Part shown: piece after piece, positions 1 through 9,000 of the stretch | Position numbering within the stretch: position 1 is the stretch's first letter | How the letters are laid out: each line of letters begins with the position of its first letter | Source: Streptomyces pyxinicus | GTDB taxonomy: Bacteria > Actinomycetota > Actinomycetes > Streptomycetales > Streptomycetaceae | Length of the DNA: 64,000 bases | NCBI RefSeq assembly: GCF_024753135.1 | Contig: NZ_JANUGP010000007.1 | Location: 243,353 to 307,352 of the forward strand | Direction: 5' to 3' | Made by a program: the position numbers and the translations under genes | Notes under the pieces: model-generated | Databases searched by the model: none | Seen by the model: only the letters and a program-made list of their open reading frames with translations | Told to the model about the DNA's origin: nothing

Positions 1-65
1 GCCGGGTTCCGGTTCGGGTGCGGCTTCGCCGGGGAGTTCACCCCGACGGGCGAGCCCGTTCGGGG

Positions 66-872
66 TCAGGCCGCGTTCGTGAGCACGGGGAGGTAGCCGC
101 CGGACTGGCCGGCCGCGGTGGGGTGGTAGGACTCGCCGATGTCGAGCCAGTTGACGCTGTGCAGCCACGAGTTGGCGGAGCAGATCTCGTGGCCGGAGAA
201 CGTGGTGCGGACATCGCCGAAGACGAAGCTGTGGGCGCCGGCGCGGGTCTTGACGGTGGCGTTGAGGTAGTCGGAGGCGTCGTTGATGGCGGACCGCTTG
301 GTCTCGGACAGGCCCAGGCAGGTCTGGCCGAGCAGGTAGAAGCGGGGGTAGCCGATGACGACGACCTTGGCGGACGGGGCCTTGGCGCGGATCGCGTCGT
401 AGACGGTGTCCAGCTTGCCGGGGAGCGTGTTGGCGACGTACGACCGCGCCGTGTTGATCTTGGAGATGCAGGCGCTGTCGGACTGGAGCACACAGGTCGT
501 CATGACGTCTGCGAACCCGGCGTCGTTGCCGCCGATGGTGATGGAGACCAGCGAGGTGGCGGAGTTCAGCGAGCCGAGCTGGCCCGCGAGCACGTCGTCC
601 GTCTTCGCGCCCGAGCAGGCGTTGAAGGCGAACGAGGAGGGGCTGTGGGCGGCGTTCCACAGGTACGGGTACGCCTTGGTGCTGCGGTCGCAGTCGCCGC
701 TGGAGCTGATGTAGCTGCCGGAGCCCACGCCGGAGGAGTAGGAGTCGCCGAGGGCCACATAGCCGCCGGCCGCGGCCGTGGTGCCGGCCTGCGCCGATGC
801 GGCCCCGGTGAGACCGAGGCCGGCGGCGAGAAGGAATGAGGTCACGAATCCGGTAAGTCGGGAACGTCTCAT
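66..872 (-). CDS. secreted SGNH/GDSL-family esterase/lipase
   Basis: Extracellular serine hydrolase of 268 residues that cleaves carboxyl esters or lipids. A Sec signal peptide is visible (basic start, hydrophobic residues 8-24, likely cleavage near 29-36). SGNH blocks are present: GDSYSSG with nucleophile Ser44, the GGND block with Asn116, and a C-terminal SYHP block with His250. Six cysteines (61, 86, 127, 135, 185, 231) fit the three disulfides known in Streptomyces SGNH lipases. The start at 872 is chosen because AGGGAGG lies just upstream; the frame stays open further upstream but has no ribosome site there. It is divergent from the protease at 1187. A close relative of S. coelicolor SCO1725 is likely, judged from memory. 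Confidence 0.93.
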   Translation of the reverse strand: MRRSRLTGFVTSFLLAAGLGLTGAASAQAGTTAAAGGYVALGDSYSSGVGSGSYISSSGDCDRSTKAYPYLWNAAHSPSSFAFNACSGAKTDDVLAGQLGSLNSATSLVSITIGGNDAGFADVMTTCVLQSDSACISKINTARSYVANTLPGKLDTVYDAIRAKAPSAKVVVIGYPRFYLLGQTCLGLSETKRSAINDASDYLNATVKTRAGAHSFVFGDVRTTFSGHEICSANSWLHSVNWLDIGESYHPTAAGQSGGYLPVLTNAA

Positions 873-1186
873 GGAACCTCCCTTTAGCAGGATCTCTGCC
901 CCAACTTTCGTAGCAACTACGCGTGTTGACGGGAAGTGCTCACGCCGAGACTTTTGTGGTCTGAACAGGATCAACCCGAGACGTTCACTGCTCATGTATT
1001 GCGTGTGCATGTCAGATGTGTTGACGCCTCACCAATTGCCTTGTTCCTGGCCCGAGTCGCACCGAGCCTTTACCCGACCCCGGAGTGGAACGCGAGGCTC
1101 CAGGGCCGTGTGCGCGGTCCCGCGCGCACCCCCCACGTGCGCGCCGCACCCTGGGCGCGCGTCGCCAGGAGGAGGACTCCCCCGCA
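873..1186. promoter_or_regulatory. divergent intergenic region between esterase and protease
   Basis: These 314 bases hold no gene and must contain the promoters of two divergent secreted enzymes. The stretch around 900-1050 is less GC-rich than its surroundings. TTGACG occurs at 926-931 and again at 1021-1026 on the plus strand and could serve as -35 elements, but I see no convincing -10 partner. The protease ribosome site AGGAGGAGGA is at 1167-1176. Confidence 0.4.
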
Positions 1187-2395
1187 ATGGCACACCTGCG
1201 TTCGAAGAAGTCGCGCACCGCCGCGGCCACCGCCGTCGCCGCCGCCGCCCTCGTCGGCGGGCTCACCGCCCTGCCCGCCCAGGCCGCCCAGGCCACCGGC
1301 ACGGTACTGGCCGCGGGCTCCCCCACCGCCGTCGACGGCAGCTACCTCGTCACCCTGAAGAAGACGGCCGGCTTCACGGCCGCCTCCACCACCGGCAAGG
1401 ACCTGGTCAAGCGGTACGGCGGCACGGTGAGGAAGACCTTCCACGCCGCCCTGGACGGCTACACCGCCCAGCTGACCGAGCGCCAGGCCGCGAGACTCGC
1501 CGCCGACCCCGCGGTGGCCTCGGTCGAGCAGGACCAGCGCGTCCACCTGACCGACACCACGCAGTCCAACGCCCCCTGGGGCCTGGACCGCATCGACCAG
1601 GCCAACCTGCCGCTGTCCGGTACCTACACCTACCCGGACAGCGCGGGCGGCGGGGTGACGGCGTACGTCATCGACACGGGCGTGCGCATCACCCATACCC
1701 AGATCAGCGGCCGTGCCTCCTACGGCTACGACGAGGTGGACAACGACACCACCGCCCAGGACGGCAACGGCCACGGCACCCATGTGGCCACCACCATCGC
1801 CGGCTCCACCTACGGGGTGGCCAAGAAGGCGAAGATCGTCGCCGTCCGCGTGCTCGACAACAACGGTTCCGGTACGACGGCCGGGGTCATCGCCGGCGTG
1901 GACTGGGTGACCGCCCACCACAGCGGCCCCTCGGTCGCCAACCTCTCGCTCGGCGGCGGCGCCTCCAGCACACTGGACACCGCCGTGCGCAACTCCATAG
2001 CCAGCGGTGTCACCTACGCCATCGCGGCCGGCAACAGCAACGCCAACGCCTCCTCCTACTCCCCCGCCCGGGTCACCGAGGCCATCACGGTCGGCGCCAC
2101 CACCAACGCCGACGCCCGGGCGAGCTACTCCAACTACGGCCCCGCGCTCGACCTGTTCGCGCCCGGCTCCTCGATCACGGCCGGCTGGAACACCAGCGAC
2201 ACCGCGACCAACACCATCTCCGGCACCTCGATGGCGACCCCGCACGTGGCGGGCGCGGCGGCGGTCTATCTGGCGGGCCACACCTCGGCCACCCCGGCCC
2301 AGGTGGCCACGGCTCTGGTGAACGGCGCCACCTCCGGCAAGGTCACCGGTCCGGGCAGCGGCTCCCCGAACAAGCTCCTGAAGATCGTCCCGTAA
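1187..2395 (+). CDS. secreted subtilisin-like (S8) serine protease, proteinase K type
   Basis: A 402-residue pre-pro-protease. The signal peptide is about residues 1-36. An inhibitor_I9 propeptide follows at about 50-121 and ends before the catalytic domain that begins near [10 protein letters not shown] at residue 128. The catalytic triad is Asp163 (VIDTG), His199 (GHGTH) and Ser348 ([11 protein letters not shown]), with oxyanion Asn283 in AAGNSN. The length fits the proteinase K/aqualysin group without an extra C-terminal domain. The start at 1187 follows the strong site AGGAGGAGGA at 1167-1176; an upstream in-frame ATG at 1085 has no such support. A strong hairpin terminator follows, so it is probably a single-gene unit for external protein degradation. 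Confidence 0.95.
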   Translation: MAHLRSKKSRTAAATAVAAAALVGGLTALPAQAAQATGTVLAAGSPTAVDGSYLVTLKKTAGFTAASTTGKDLVKRYGGTVRKTFHAALDGYTAQLTERQAARLAADPAVASVEQDQRVHLTDTTQSNAPWGLDRIDQANLPLSGTYTYPDSAGGGVTAYVIDTGVRITHTQISGRASYGYDEVDNDTTAQDGNGHGTHVATTIAGSTYGVAKKAKIVAVRVLDNNGSGTTAGVIAGVDWVTAHHSGPSVANLSLGGGASSTLDTAVRNSIASGVTYAIAAGNSNANASSYSPARVTEAITVGATTNADARASYSNYGPALDLFAPGSSITAGWNTSDTATNTISGTSMATPHVAGAAAVYLAGHTSATPAQVATALVNGATSGKVTGPGSGSPNKLLKIVP

Positions 2396-2431
2396 GGACG
2401 GCGACCGGTGGCGCGACCGGCGCCCGTACCC

Positions 2432-2465
2432 GTGCCCCCGAAGGCCTCCGCGTCTTCGGGGGCAC
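2432..2465 (+). terminator. intrinsic terminator of the S8 protease
   Basis: A perfect 12-bp stem (GTGCCCCCGAAG paired with CTTCGGGGGCAC) with a 10-nt loop lies 36 bases after the protease stop. There is no U-tract, as is usual for Streptomyces. Confidence 0.8.
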
Positions 2466-2559
2466 AGGTGTGCGACGCGGCATCGTCGTCTTGACGGTCC
2501 CGCACCGGCTGCGCCACATTGAAGCCCGGCATCCGGCGCGTCGGGGGGCAAAGTCGGCC

Positions 2560-2931
2560 ATGCGGAGCTCGCACACCAAGGCACCTTCGGCGCTGCTCGC
2601 GGGCGCCGCCACCGCCGTCGCGGCGGTCGGCGCGCTGCTCGCGCTCACCGACACCGGCACCGCCCTGCGCGGACCGGCCGCGCTGTTCTTCCTGCTCGCC
2701 GCGCCGGCCACGGCGATCGGTGCCGCGCTGCGCGGCCTCGACCCCCTCGGCCGGGTGCTGTCCGCCCTCGCGGGCGCGGTGGCCCTCGACATGCTGGTCG
2801 CCCAGGGGATGCTGGCCGTGCACCGCTGGTCGGTCACCGGCGGCGTGGTGGCGGTCGGCGTGCTCAGCGCGGCTCTCGCGCTGCCGGTCCTGATCCGGGA
2901 GGGAATTTCCGGAAAACACCCACAGGAGTGA
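2560..2931 (+). CDS. small four-helix integral membrane protein, unknown function
   Basis: A predicted 123-residue protein that I cannot assign to a family. It has about four hydrophobic segments (roughly residues 11-31, 38-58, 66-86 and 94-112) with short loops and a charged C-terminus, so it should sit in the cytoplasmic membrane. The ATG at 2560 is chosen because it begins the membrane-protein-like part and has a G-rich site (GGGGGG near 2542) upstream. It lies after the protease terminator and before a 393-base gap, so it is probably monocistronic. Confidence 0.6.
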   Translation: MRSSHTKAPSALLAGAATAVAAVGALLALTDTGTALRGPAALFFLLAAPATAIGAALRGLDPLGRVLSALAGAVALDMLVAQGMLAVHRWSVTGGVVAVGVLSAALALPVLIREGISGKHPQE

Positions 2932-3324
2932 CCAACGTAGGCCAAAGTTGTCTAACGCCCAAACCAACGAAAAAGTGGGGCAGCCTTCCAGGTCTTGCCT
3001 TTCGGGTTCCACCGTCAATACCGTCTACATCTCACTCGCGCCGGGGCGCCGAAGACGGCTCCAGGGGAGGGTTCAGGGCCGCGGTGTCTCCGGCGTGGGG
3101 CGCGGTAGGGGGGTGTCGTGCCCGGTGACCATGAGCGTCTCCGGGCCGTGCCGCGCGACCGGCCGCCGTCTGTTCCGGCGGTCCGGCCAGCTTTGCCAGC
3201 TCGTCCACACGCACGGAGGGCGATCCGCCGTGCCGTGGGGACGGGATACCCCCCTTTCGAACCGGACACTCAGCCGGGCCGCCCGGGGGCGGGCGGCCCA
3301 CCGGACGAGAGGGAAAGAAAGCCC
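2932..3324. other. intergenic region upstream of the polysaccharide operon
   Basis: These 393 bases have no credible gene. Positions 2937-3030 are unusually AT-rich for this genome and are a reasonable place for a promoter. The rest is GC-rich and ends in the hairpin at 3276-3299, just before the first glycosyltransferase. The short open frames here are on both strands and lack ribosome sites. Confidence 0.45.
3276..3299 (+). other. leader hairpin before the glycosyltransferase operon
   Basis: A perfect 10-bp stem (GGGCCGCCCG / CGGGCGGCCC) closed by a GGGG loop ends 25 bases before the ATG at 3325. It could be a terminator of upstream transcription, an attenuator, or a structure that limits ribosome access. 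The position in a probable 5' leader favours a regulatory role, but this is inference. Confidence 0.4.
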
Positions 3325-4206
3325 ATGAGTTCCGTTCTGCGCCCGCCCGGTGCGGGCCAAGATCCTTCGGTCGCCCAGGAACCTTTGGTCACCCAGGAAC
3401 CTTTGGTCGCCCAGGCGCCTTCGATCGCCGCGGACTTCCGGTTCATCTCCTCGCATCTGGCGATCACACCGCCGGTGAGCGTGGTGATCCCCGCCATGAA
3501 CGAGGCGGCGAACCTGCCCTACGTCTTCAAGACGCTTCCCGACTGGATCCACGAGGTCGTGCTCGTGGACGGCAACTCCACGGACGACACGGTCGAGGTG
3601 GCCCGGTCGCTGCGGCCGGACGTCAAGGTCGTCGAACAGCGCGGCAAGGGCAAGGGGGACGCGCTGATCACCGGGTTCGAGGCGTGCGCCGGCGACATCA
3701 TCGTGATGGTCGACGCGGACGGCTCGGCGGACGGCGACGAGATCGTGTCCTACGTCTCCGCGCTGGTCTCCGGCGCCGACTTCGCCAAGGGGTCGCGCTT
3801 CGCCAACGGCGGTGGCACCGACGACATGACGTTCGTCCGCAAGCTCGGCAACTGGGCGCTGTGCACGGTGGTCAACCGCAAGTTCGGCGCCCGGTACACG
3901 GACCTGTGCTACGGCTACAACGCCTTCTGGCGGCGCTGCCTGGACAAGATCGAGCTGGACTGCACCGGCTTCGAGGTCGAGACGCTGATGAACATCAGAG
4001 TGGTCAAGGCGGGGCTGAAGGTCCAGGAGATCCCGAGCCACGAGTACCTGCGCATCCACGGCACCAGCAACCTGCGGGCCGTACGGGACGGGCTGCGGGT
4101 GCTCCGGGTGATCCTGCGGGAGCGCTCCAACCGGCGGGAGCTGCGCAGACGTCCGCGCCCGCGGCGCTCGCCGCTGGCGCCCACCGGACCGGGAGAGGTG
4201 TCGTGA
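3325..4206 (+). CDS. family 2 glycosyltransferase (polyprenyl-phosphate glycosyltransferase-like)
   Basis: A 293-residue GT-A enzyme that probably transfers a sugar from a nucleotide sugar to a lipid carrier. The GT2 fold starts at about residue 51 (VSVVIPAMNEAANLP), with the metal-binding acidic motif in MVDADGS and a later conserved region DLCYGYNAFWRR. No long hydrophobic anchor is visible, so it is probably cytoplasmic or peripheral. The N-terminus carries a short repeat of the type QEPLV/QAPSI encoded by near-identical DNA at about 3366-3430. ATG 3325 starts after GAGGGAAAGAAA. Its TGA overlaps the next GTG start in GTGA, which indicates translational coupling with the second glycosyltransferase. 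Confidence 0.88.
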   Translation: MSSVLRPPGAGQDPSVAQEPLVTQEPLVAQAPSIAADFRFISSHLAITPPVSVVIPAMNEAANLPYVFKTLPDWIHEVVLVDGNSTDDTVEVARSLRPDVKVVEQRGKGKGDALITGFEACAGDIIVMVDADGSADGDEIVSYVSALVSGADFAKGSRFANGGGTDDMTFVRKLGNWALCTVVNRKFGARYTDLCYGYNAFWRRCLDKIELDCTGFEVETLMNIRVVKAGLKVQEIPSHEYLRIHGTSNLRAVRDGLRVLRVILRERSNRRELRRRPRPRRSPLAPTGPGEVS

Positions 4207-5276
4207 CCGATCCCGGCATCTCCGTCGTGATCTGCGCGTACACCGGGGAACGCTGGGCGGACGTCCTCGCGGCGGTCGCCTCGGTGCGCGCGCAGTCGTA
4301 CCCGGCGCTGGAGACGCTCCTGGTCGTGGACCACAATCCGGCGCTGCGGGACCGGCTGGACCGCGAGTTCGAGGAGACCGAAGGCGTCCGGGTGCTGGCC
4401 AACGCGGGTCCGCGCGGTCTGTCGGCCGGGCGCAACACCGGCATCGCCGCCTCGCGCGGCGAGGTGATCGCCTTCCTGGACGACGACGCCGTGGCCGAGC
4501 GGGACTGGCTGCGCCGCTTCGCCGAGGGGTACGCCGACCCGCGCGTCTGGGCGGTCGGCGGCCGGACCGAGCCGGTCTGGGCGTCCGGCCGGCGGCCCGT
4601 CTGGTTCCCCGAGGAGTTCGACTGGGTGGTGGGCTGCACCTACCGGGGGCTGCCGCCGGGCCGGGTGCGGGTGCGCAACGTGCTGGGCGGCAACGCCTCC
4701 TTCCGGCGGGCCGCGTTCGAGGCGGCGGGCGGCTTCGCCACCGGCATCGGCCGCGACGGCGACCGGCGCCCGCTGGGCTGCGAGGAGACGGAACTGTGCA
4801 TCCGCCTCACCCGGGCCCGCCCCGACGCCGTGCTGCTCATCGACGACCGCGCGGTCATCCACCACCGGGTCCCGGCCCCACGCGAGCACTTCGCCTACTT
4901 CCGCACCCGCGCCTACGCGGAGGGCCTCTCCAAGGCCCTGGTCGCCCACAGCGTCGGTGCCGCCAAGGGCCTGGAGTCCGAACGCCGCTACACCACCCGG
5001 GTGTTGCCGGCCGGCATCGCCCGGGGCCTCAGGGACAGCCTGCTCGGCCGCCCGGGCGGGGCCGGCCGCGCGGGCGCGATCGTCGCCGGGGTCCTCACGG
5101 CGGCGGGCGGCTACCTGGTGGGCAGCGCCCGGGTTCGGCGGGGGGCTACCGGGTTCGCGGCCGGGTGGGCCGGGACTCGCGCGGATCGCGGGGAGAGTCC
5201 GGACAACAGGGGGCGTTCGGAGGGAGGAGGGCGTTCGGACGGAGGAGACCGCCCGGAGCGAGGGGAACGCCCGTGA
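4203..5276 (+). CDS. family 2 glycosyltransferase, polysaccharide locus
   Basis: A 357-residue GT2 enzyme starting with GTG inside the stop of the preceding gene. The nucleotide-sugar fold begins ISVVICAYTGERW, and the acidic motif is FLDDDAVAE. A conserved region LGGNASFRR and the CEETELCIRL segment match GT2 enzymes that add sugars to extracellular glycans. After about residue 300 there is a possible hydrophobic stretch and then a low-complexity tail rich in Gly, Arg, Glu and Asp, encoded by a repeated GGGCGTTCGGA unit near the 3' end. The stop overlaps the next GTG start (GTGA). It probably works with its neighbour in building a surface glycan; sugar and acceptor are unknown. Confidence 0.87.
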   Translation: MTDPGISVVICAYTGERWADVLAAVASVRAQSYPALETLLVVDHNPALRDRLDREFEETEGVRVLANAGPRGLSAGRNTGIAASRGEVIAFLDDDAVAERDWLRRFAEGYADPRVWAVGGRTEPVWASGRRPVWFPEEFDWVVGCTYRGLPPGRVRVRNVLGGNASFRRAAFEAAGGFATGIGRDGDRRPLGCEETELCIRLTRARPDAVLLIDDRAVIHHRVPAPREHFAYFRTRAYAEGLSKALVAHSVGAAKGLESERRYTTRVLPAGIARGLRDSLLGRPGGAGRAGAIVAGVLTAAGGYLVGSARVRRGATGFAAGWAGTRADRGESPDNRGRSEGGGRSDGGDRPERGERP

Positions 5277-6073
5277 CCGAGTCGCCCGTGCCCGTCCTGA
5301 TGTACCACTCCGTCGCGGCCGTGCCCAGCCACGCCACCCGGGCTCTGTCGGTCGCGCCGGAGGCGTTCGCCCGGCAGTTGGCGCTCATCGGTGAGCTGGG
5401 GCTGACCCCGGTCACCACCGCCGTGCTCGCCGCGTGCTGGCGCTCGGGCCGGCCGTTGCCGGAGCGGCCGGTGCTGATCACCTTCGACGACGGTTACGAG
5501 GGCGTGCACCGGTACGCGCTGCCCGTGCTCGCCGAACACGGCTTCCCGGCCACGCTGTTCGTCACCACCGGCTGGATCCGCGGCGGGTACGACACCGGCG
5601 GCGGCCTCGACGCCATGCTCGACTGGGCGCAGGTGCGCGAACTGGCCGCGGCCGGCGTGGAGATCGGCGGCCACAGCCACACCCACCCGCAGCTCGACCA
5701 ACTCGGCGACGACGCGCTGCGCGCCGAGCTGGAGCGCTGCACGGAGATCGTCACCGGTGAAGTCGGGTCCCGCCCACGGTCTTTCGCCTATCCGTACGGG
5801 TACTCCAGCCGTCGGGTCCGTCAGGCCGTGCGCGGCGCCGGGTACGGCCAGGCGCTCGCCGTCGGCAACGCCCTGGCCCGGCGCTGCCAGGGGCCGTACG
5901 CGCTGCGCCGGGTCACCGTCCGCCGCGGCACCGGCGCCGAGGAGTTCGCGCGGCTGCTCCAGGGCCGCGCCGTCGCCCGCGTCTTCGCCCGGGACCGTGC
6001 CCTGACCCAGGGGTACGCCCTCGTCCGCAGAGCCCGCCAGGTCCGCCGGAAGGCCAGCCGTTCCCGTGTCTGA
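5273..6073 (+). CDS. polysaccharide deacetylase (carbohydrate esterase family 4)
   Basis: A 266-residue NodB-homology enzyme expected to remove acetyl groups from an amino-sugar polymer. Visible motifs are TFDDGY (catalytic Asp72 and metal-binding Asp73), the metal-binding H134-S-H-T-H138 block and the YPYG block at 173-176 preceded by Arg169. No signal peptide or membrane segment is evident, which is unusual if the polymer is external; it may act on a lipid-linked precursor, or the true export route is not visible. The GTG at 5273 overlaps the stop of the previous gene, and its own stop overlaps the next gene by 8 bases. It is the third member of a coupled operon. Confidence 0.88.
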   Translation: MTESPVPVLMYHSVAAVPSHATRALSVAPEAFARQLALIGELGLTPVTTAVLAACWRSGRPLPERPVLITFDDGYEGVHRYALPVLAEHGFPATLFVTTGWIRGGYDTGGGLDAMLDWAQVRELAAAGVEIGGHSHTHPQLDQLGDDALRAELERCTEIVTGEVGSRPRSFAYPYGYSSRRVRQAVRGAGYGQALAVGNALARRCQGPYALRRVTVRRGTGAEEFARLLQGRAVARVFARDRALTQGYALVRRARQVRRKASRSRV

Positions 6074-9000
6074 CACGACCACCACGACCACCACGACCGA
6101 GCCCGCCGCATCCGCCGCACCTGCGGCCGAGGCGCCCGCGACGAGCCGGCGCCGGCTGCGGCTGCCGGGCGCCGCCGGGTCCGCCGGCGGCAGCCCGCTG
6201 TTCCGCAACGCCTACGCGCTGATGCTCAACACCGGCATCTCCGCCGTCCTGGGACTCGGCTTCTGGCTGGCCGCCGCGCGGTACTACTCCGAGTCGGCGG
6301 TCGGCCAGGGCTCGGCCGCCATCGCCGCGATGAAGCTGCTCGCCGGGCTGACCGCGGTGACCCTGACCGGCGCCCTGGCCCGCTTCATCCCGGTCTCCGG
6401 GGAGCGCACCGGGCGGCTCATCCTGCGTACCTACGCGGGCAGTTCGCTGATCGTGGCGGTGGCCGCCGGGGTGTTCCTGCTGACGCTGGACGTGTGGGGG
6501 CCGTCGTACCGGTTCCTGCACGGGCCGCTGCCCGGGCTCGGCTTCGTCGTGGCCGTCGTCGGCTGGAACCTGCTCACCCTCCAGGACGGGGTGCTGACCG
6601 GACTGCGCAGCGCGCCCTGGGTGCCGGTCGGCAACACCGTGTTCTCGGCGGTGAAGCTGGCGCTGCTCGTCGCGCTCGCCGTCGCCGTCCCGGTGGCCGG
6701 TGTCTTCGTGTCCTGGGTGGCGGCGATCGCCACCTCGGTGCTGCCGCTGGGCTGGCTGGTGTTCCGCCGGCTGGTGCCCCGGCACATCGCGGCGACCGCG
6801 GGCCGTGCCCGGCCGGCCTCGCCGAGGGAGATCGGCAGGTTCCTGGCCGGCGACTACACCGGCTCGCTGTTCTCGCTGGCCGTGGTCTACCTGGTGCCGG
6901 TGATCATCGCCGCGCAGGTCAGCTCCGAGGAGAACGCCTACTTCTACATCACCACCACCATCGGCGGCACCACCAACCTGCTCGCCATCAACATGGGCGC
7001 CTCCCTGACCGTCGAGGGCTCGCACGACCCGGCGCGGCTGGCCGCCAACACCCGCGCGGCGCTGAAACGGATGGCCCGGATCATGCTGCCGGTCGCGGCC
7101 GTGCTGTTCGTCGGCGCGCCCTGGATCCTGGGCGTCTTCGGGGACGGCTACGCGGACGCGGCGACCCCGCTGCTGCGCTGGTTCGCGGCCGGCGCGGTGC
7201 TGCGCGTGGTGATGGAGACCTGTTTCGCGGTGCTGCGCGCGCAGTCCCGGACCGCCGGACTCGCTTGGATGCAGGGCCTGTTGTGCGTGCTGGTGCTGGG
7301 CCTGACGCTGCTGCTCCTGCCCCGGATGGGGCTGACCGGCGCGGGCGTCGCCGAGATCTCCAGTCTCGCGGTGATCGTGGCGATCGCCGCGCCGAAGCTG
7401 TGGCGGACCCTGCGCTCGGCGCCGCCCCCCGGCCCCGACGCGGCGGCGCCGGACGGGGACCTCGCCGACCTCGGGGCGACCCGTGAGATGCCGGTCGCGT
7501 CCCCGGGCGGGGGGCGGCGGCCGTCCTGGGCGCGGGACTCCGACACCCTGGCCCTCGGGGTGCGGATCGACTTCGACCATGTCGAGCGCCGCCCGGACAT
7601 CCGCCCGGGGCCGGGCGTCCCGGGGCCGTCGGTGGAGGTCTCGCCGGGCCCGGTCGCCCCCGCGGATCCCGACCCGCCGGCCCCGCGCCCGCCCGGGAGG
7701 TGGCTCGCGCCCTCCCGTTCCGGTGTCGCCCTCGCCTGTCTGCTGGCCGCCGCGCTGCTGCTGTACTGGGTGCCCGCCCTGCGGCTCGGCGAGGCCGACC
7801 TGGACCGGATGGGCGGGCTCGGTCTGGTGTCCGTGCTGCCGGTGCCGACGCTGGTGGGTGCCGCGCTGCTGGTCACCGTGTTCGCCGCGCTGCTCCGGCG
7901 GCGCCGCGAGCACCGGGCGCTGCTGCTGGTCACCATGCTGGCGACGGTGGTGTCGCTGCACGCGCTGCCCGCGGTGATCGAGACCGTGCCCAGGTTCCCG
8001 ACGGCCTGGCAGCACCTGGGGTTCCTCGACTACATCGACCGCACCGGCTCGGCCGTACCGGACCTGGACGCCCGCTGGAGCTGGCCCGGCTTCTTCGCGG
8101 TGGCCGCGTTCGCCGGCCGGGCCTGCGGGGTCACCGACTTCACGGAGGTCATCCGCTGGTGGCCGACCGCCATCCAACTCGCCTATCTGGCGCCGGTATT
8201 GCTGCTCACCCGGTCGCTGCGGGCGAGCTGGCGGGCGAAGTGGACCGGCGTCTGGATCTTCGCGCTGAGCGGCTGGGTCGGCCAGGACTACTTCTCCCCG
8301 CAGGGCTTCACCTATCTGCTGTACCTGGCGTTCGCGGCGATCCTGCTGGTCTGGTTCCGCCCGCCGCGCGTGCTGTGGGGCGCCCGGCGCCCCGGCGAGG
8401 CCGAGGTGCTCCCCGCCGATCGGCGGCAACGCGTCGTACTGCTCCTCGTGTTGATGGGCTTGTACGCGGCGAGCGTCCCGGCGCACCAGCTGACCCCGTT
8501 CGTGATGCTCGGCGTGCTGGCCGCCCTGGTGCTGTGCGGCCGGTGCGAACTGCGCGGTCTGCCACTGCTGTTCGCGGTGCTGGTCGCGGTGTGGCTGGGC
8601 TTCATGGCCGAGCCGTACTGGTCGGGGCACTTCGACGACCTCTTCGGCGGGGTCGGCGGGATCGGCGGCAACGTCTCCTCCTCGGTCTCCGGCCGTATCC
8701 AGGGCGGGAGTCCGACGCACAAGCTGGTGCTCTACACCCGGGTGCTGCTGGCCGGCTCGGTCCTGGGCCTGGCCTGCTGGGGCTGGTGGCGGCGGCGCCG
8801 CGCCGGGTACCGCGAGCGCTCCCTGCTGATCCTCGCCTTCGTGCCGTTCCTCGGGTTCGGCATGCAGTCGTACGGCGGTGAGATGGCGCTGCGCGTATTC
8901 ATGTTCGCGGTGCCGGGCGCGGCCCTGCTCGGCGGGCTCGCGCTGTTCCCGCGCACCCATGCCCGCGCGGCGGGCCGGCGGCTGACCGCGGCTCCGGTGG

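Noticed and set aside
1..65. Open frame entering from the left edge
   Set aside because: Too short to judge; no motif or terminator could be confirmed in the first 65 bases.
2928..3328. Two short plus-strand open frames (66 and 126 codons) before the glycosyltransferase
   Set aside because: They lack ribosome sites and have Arg/Ser-rich composition; the region looks like promoter and leader.
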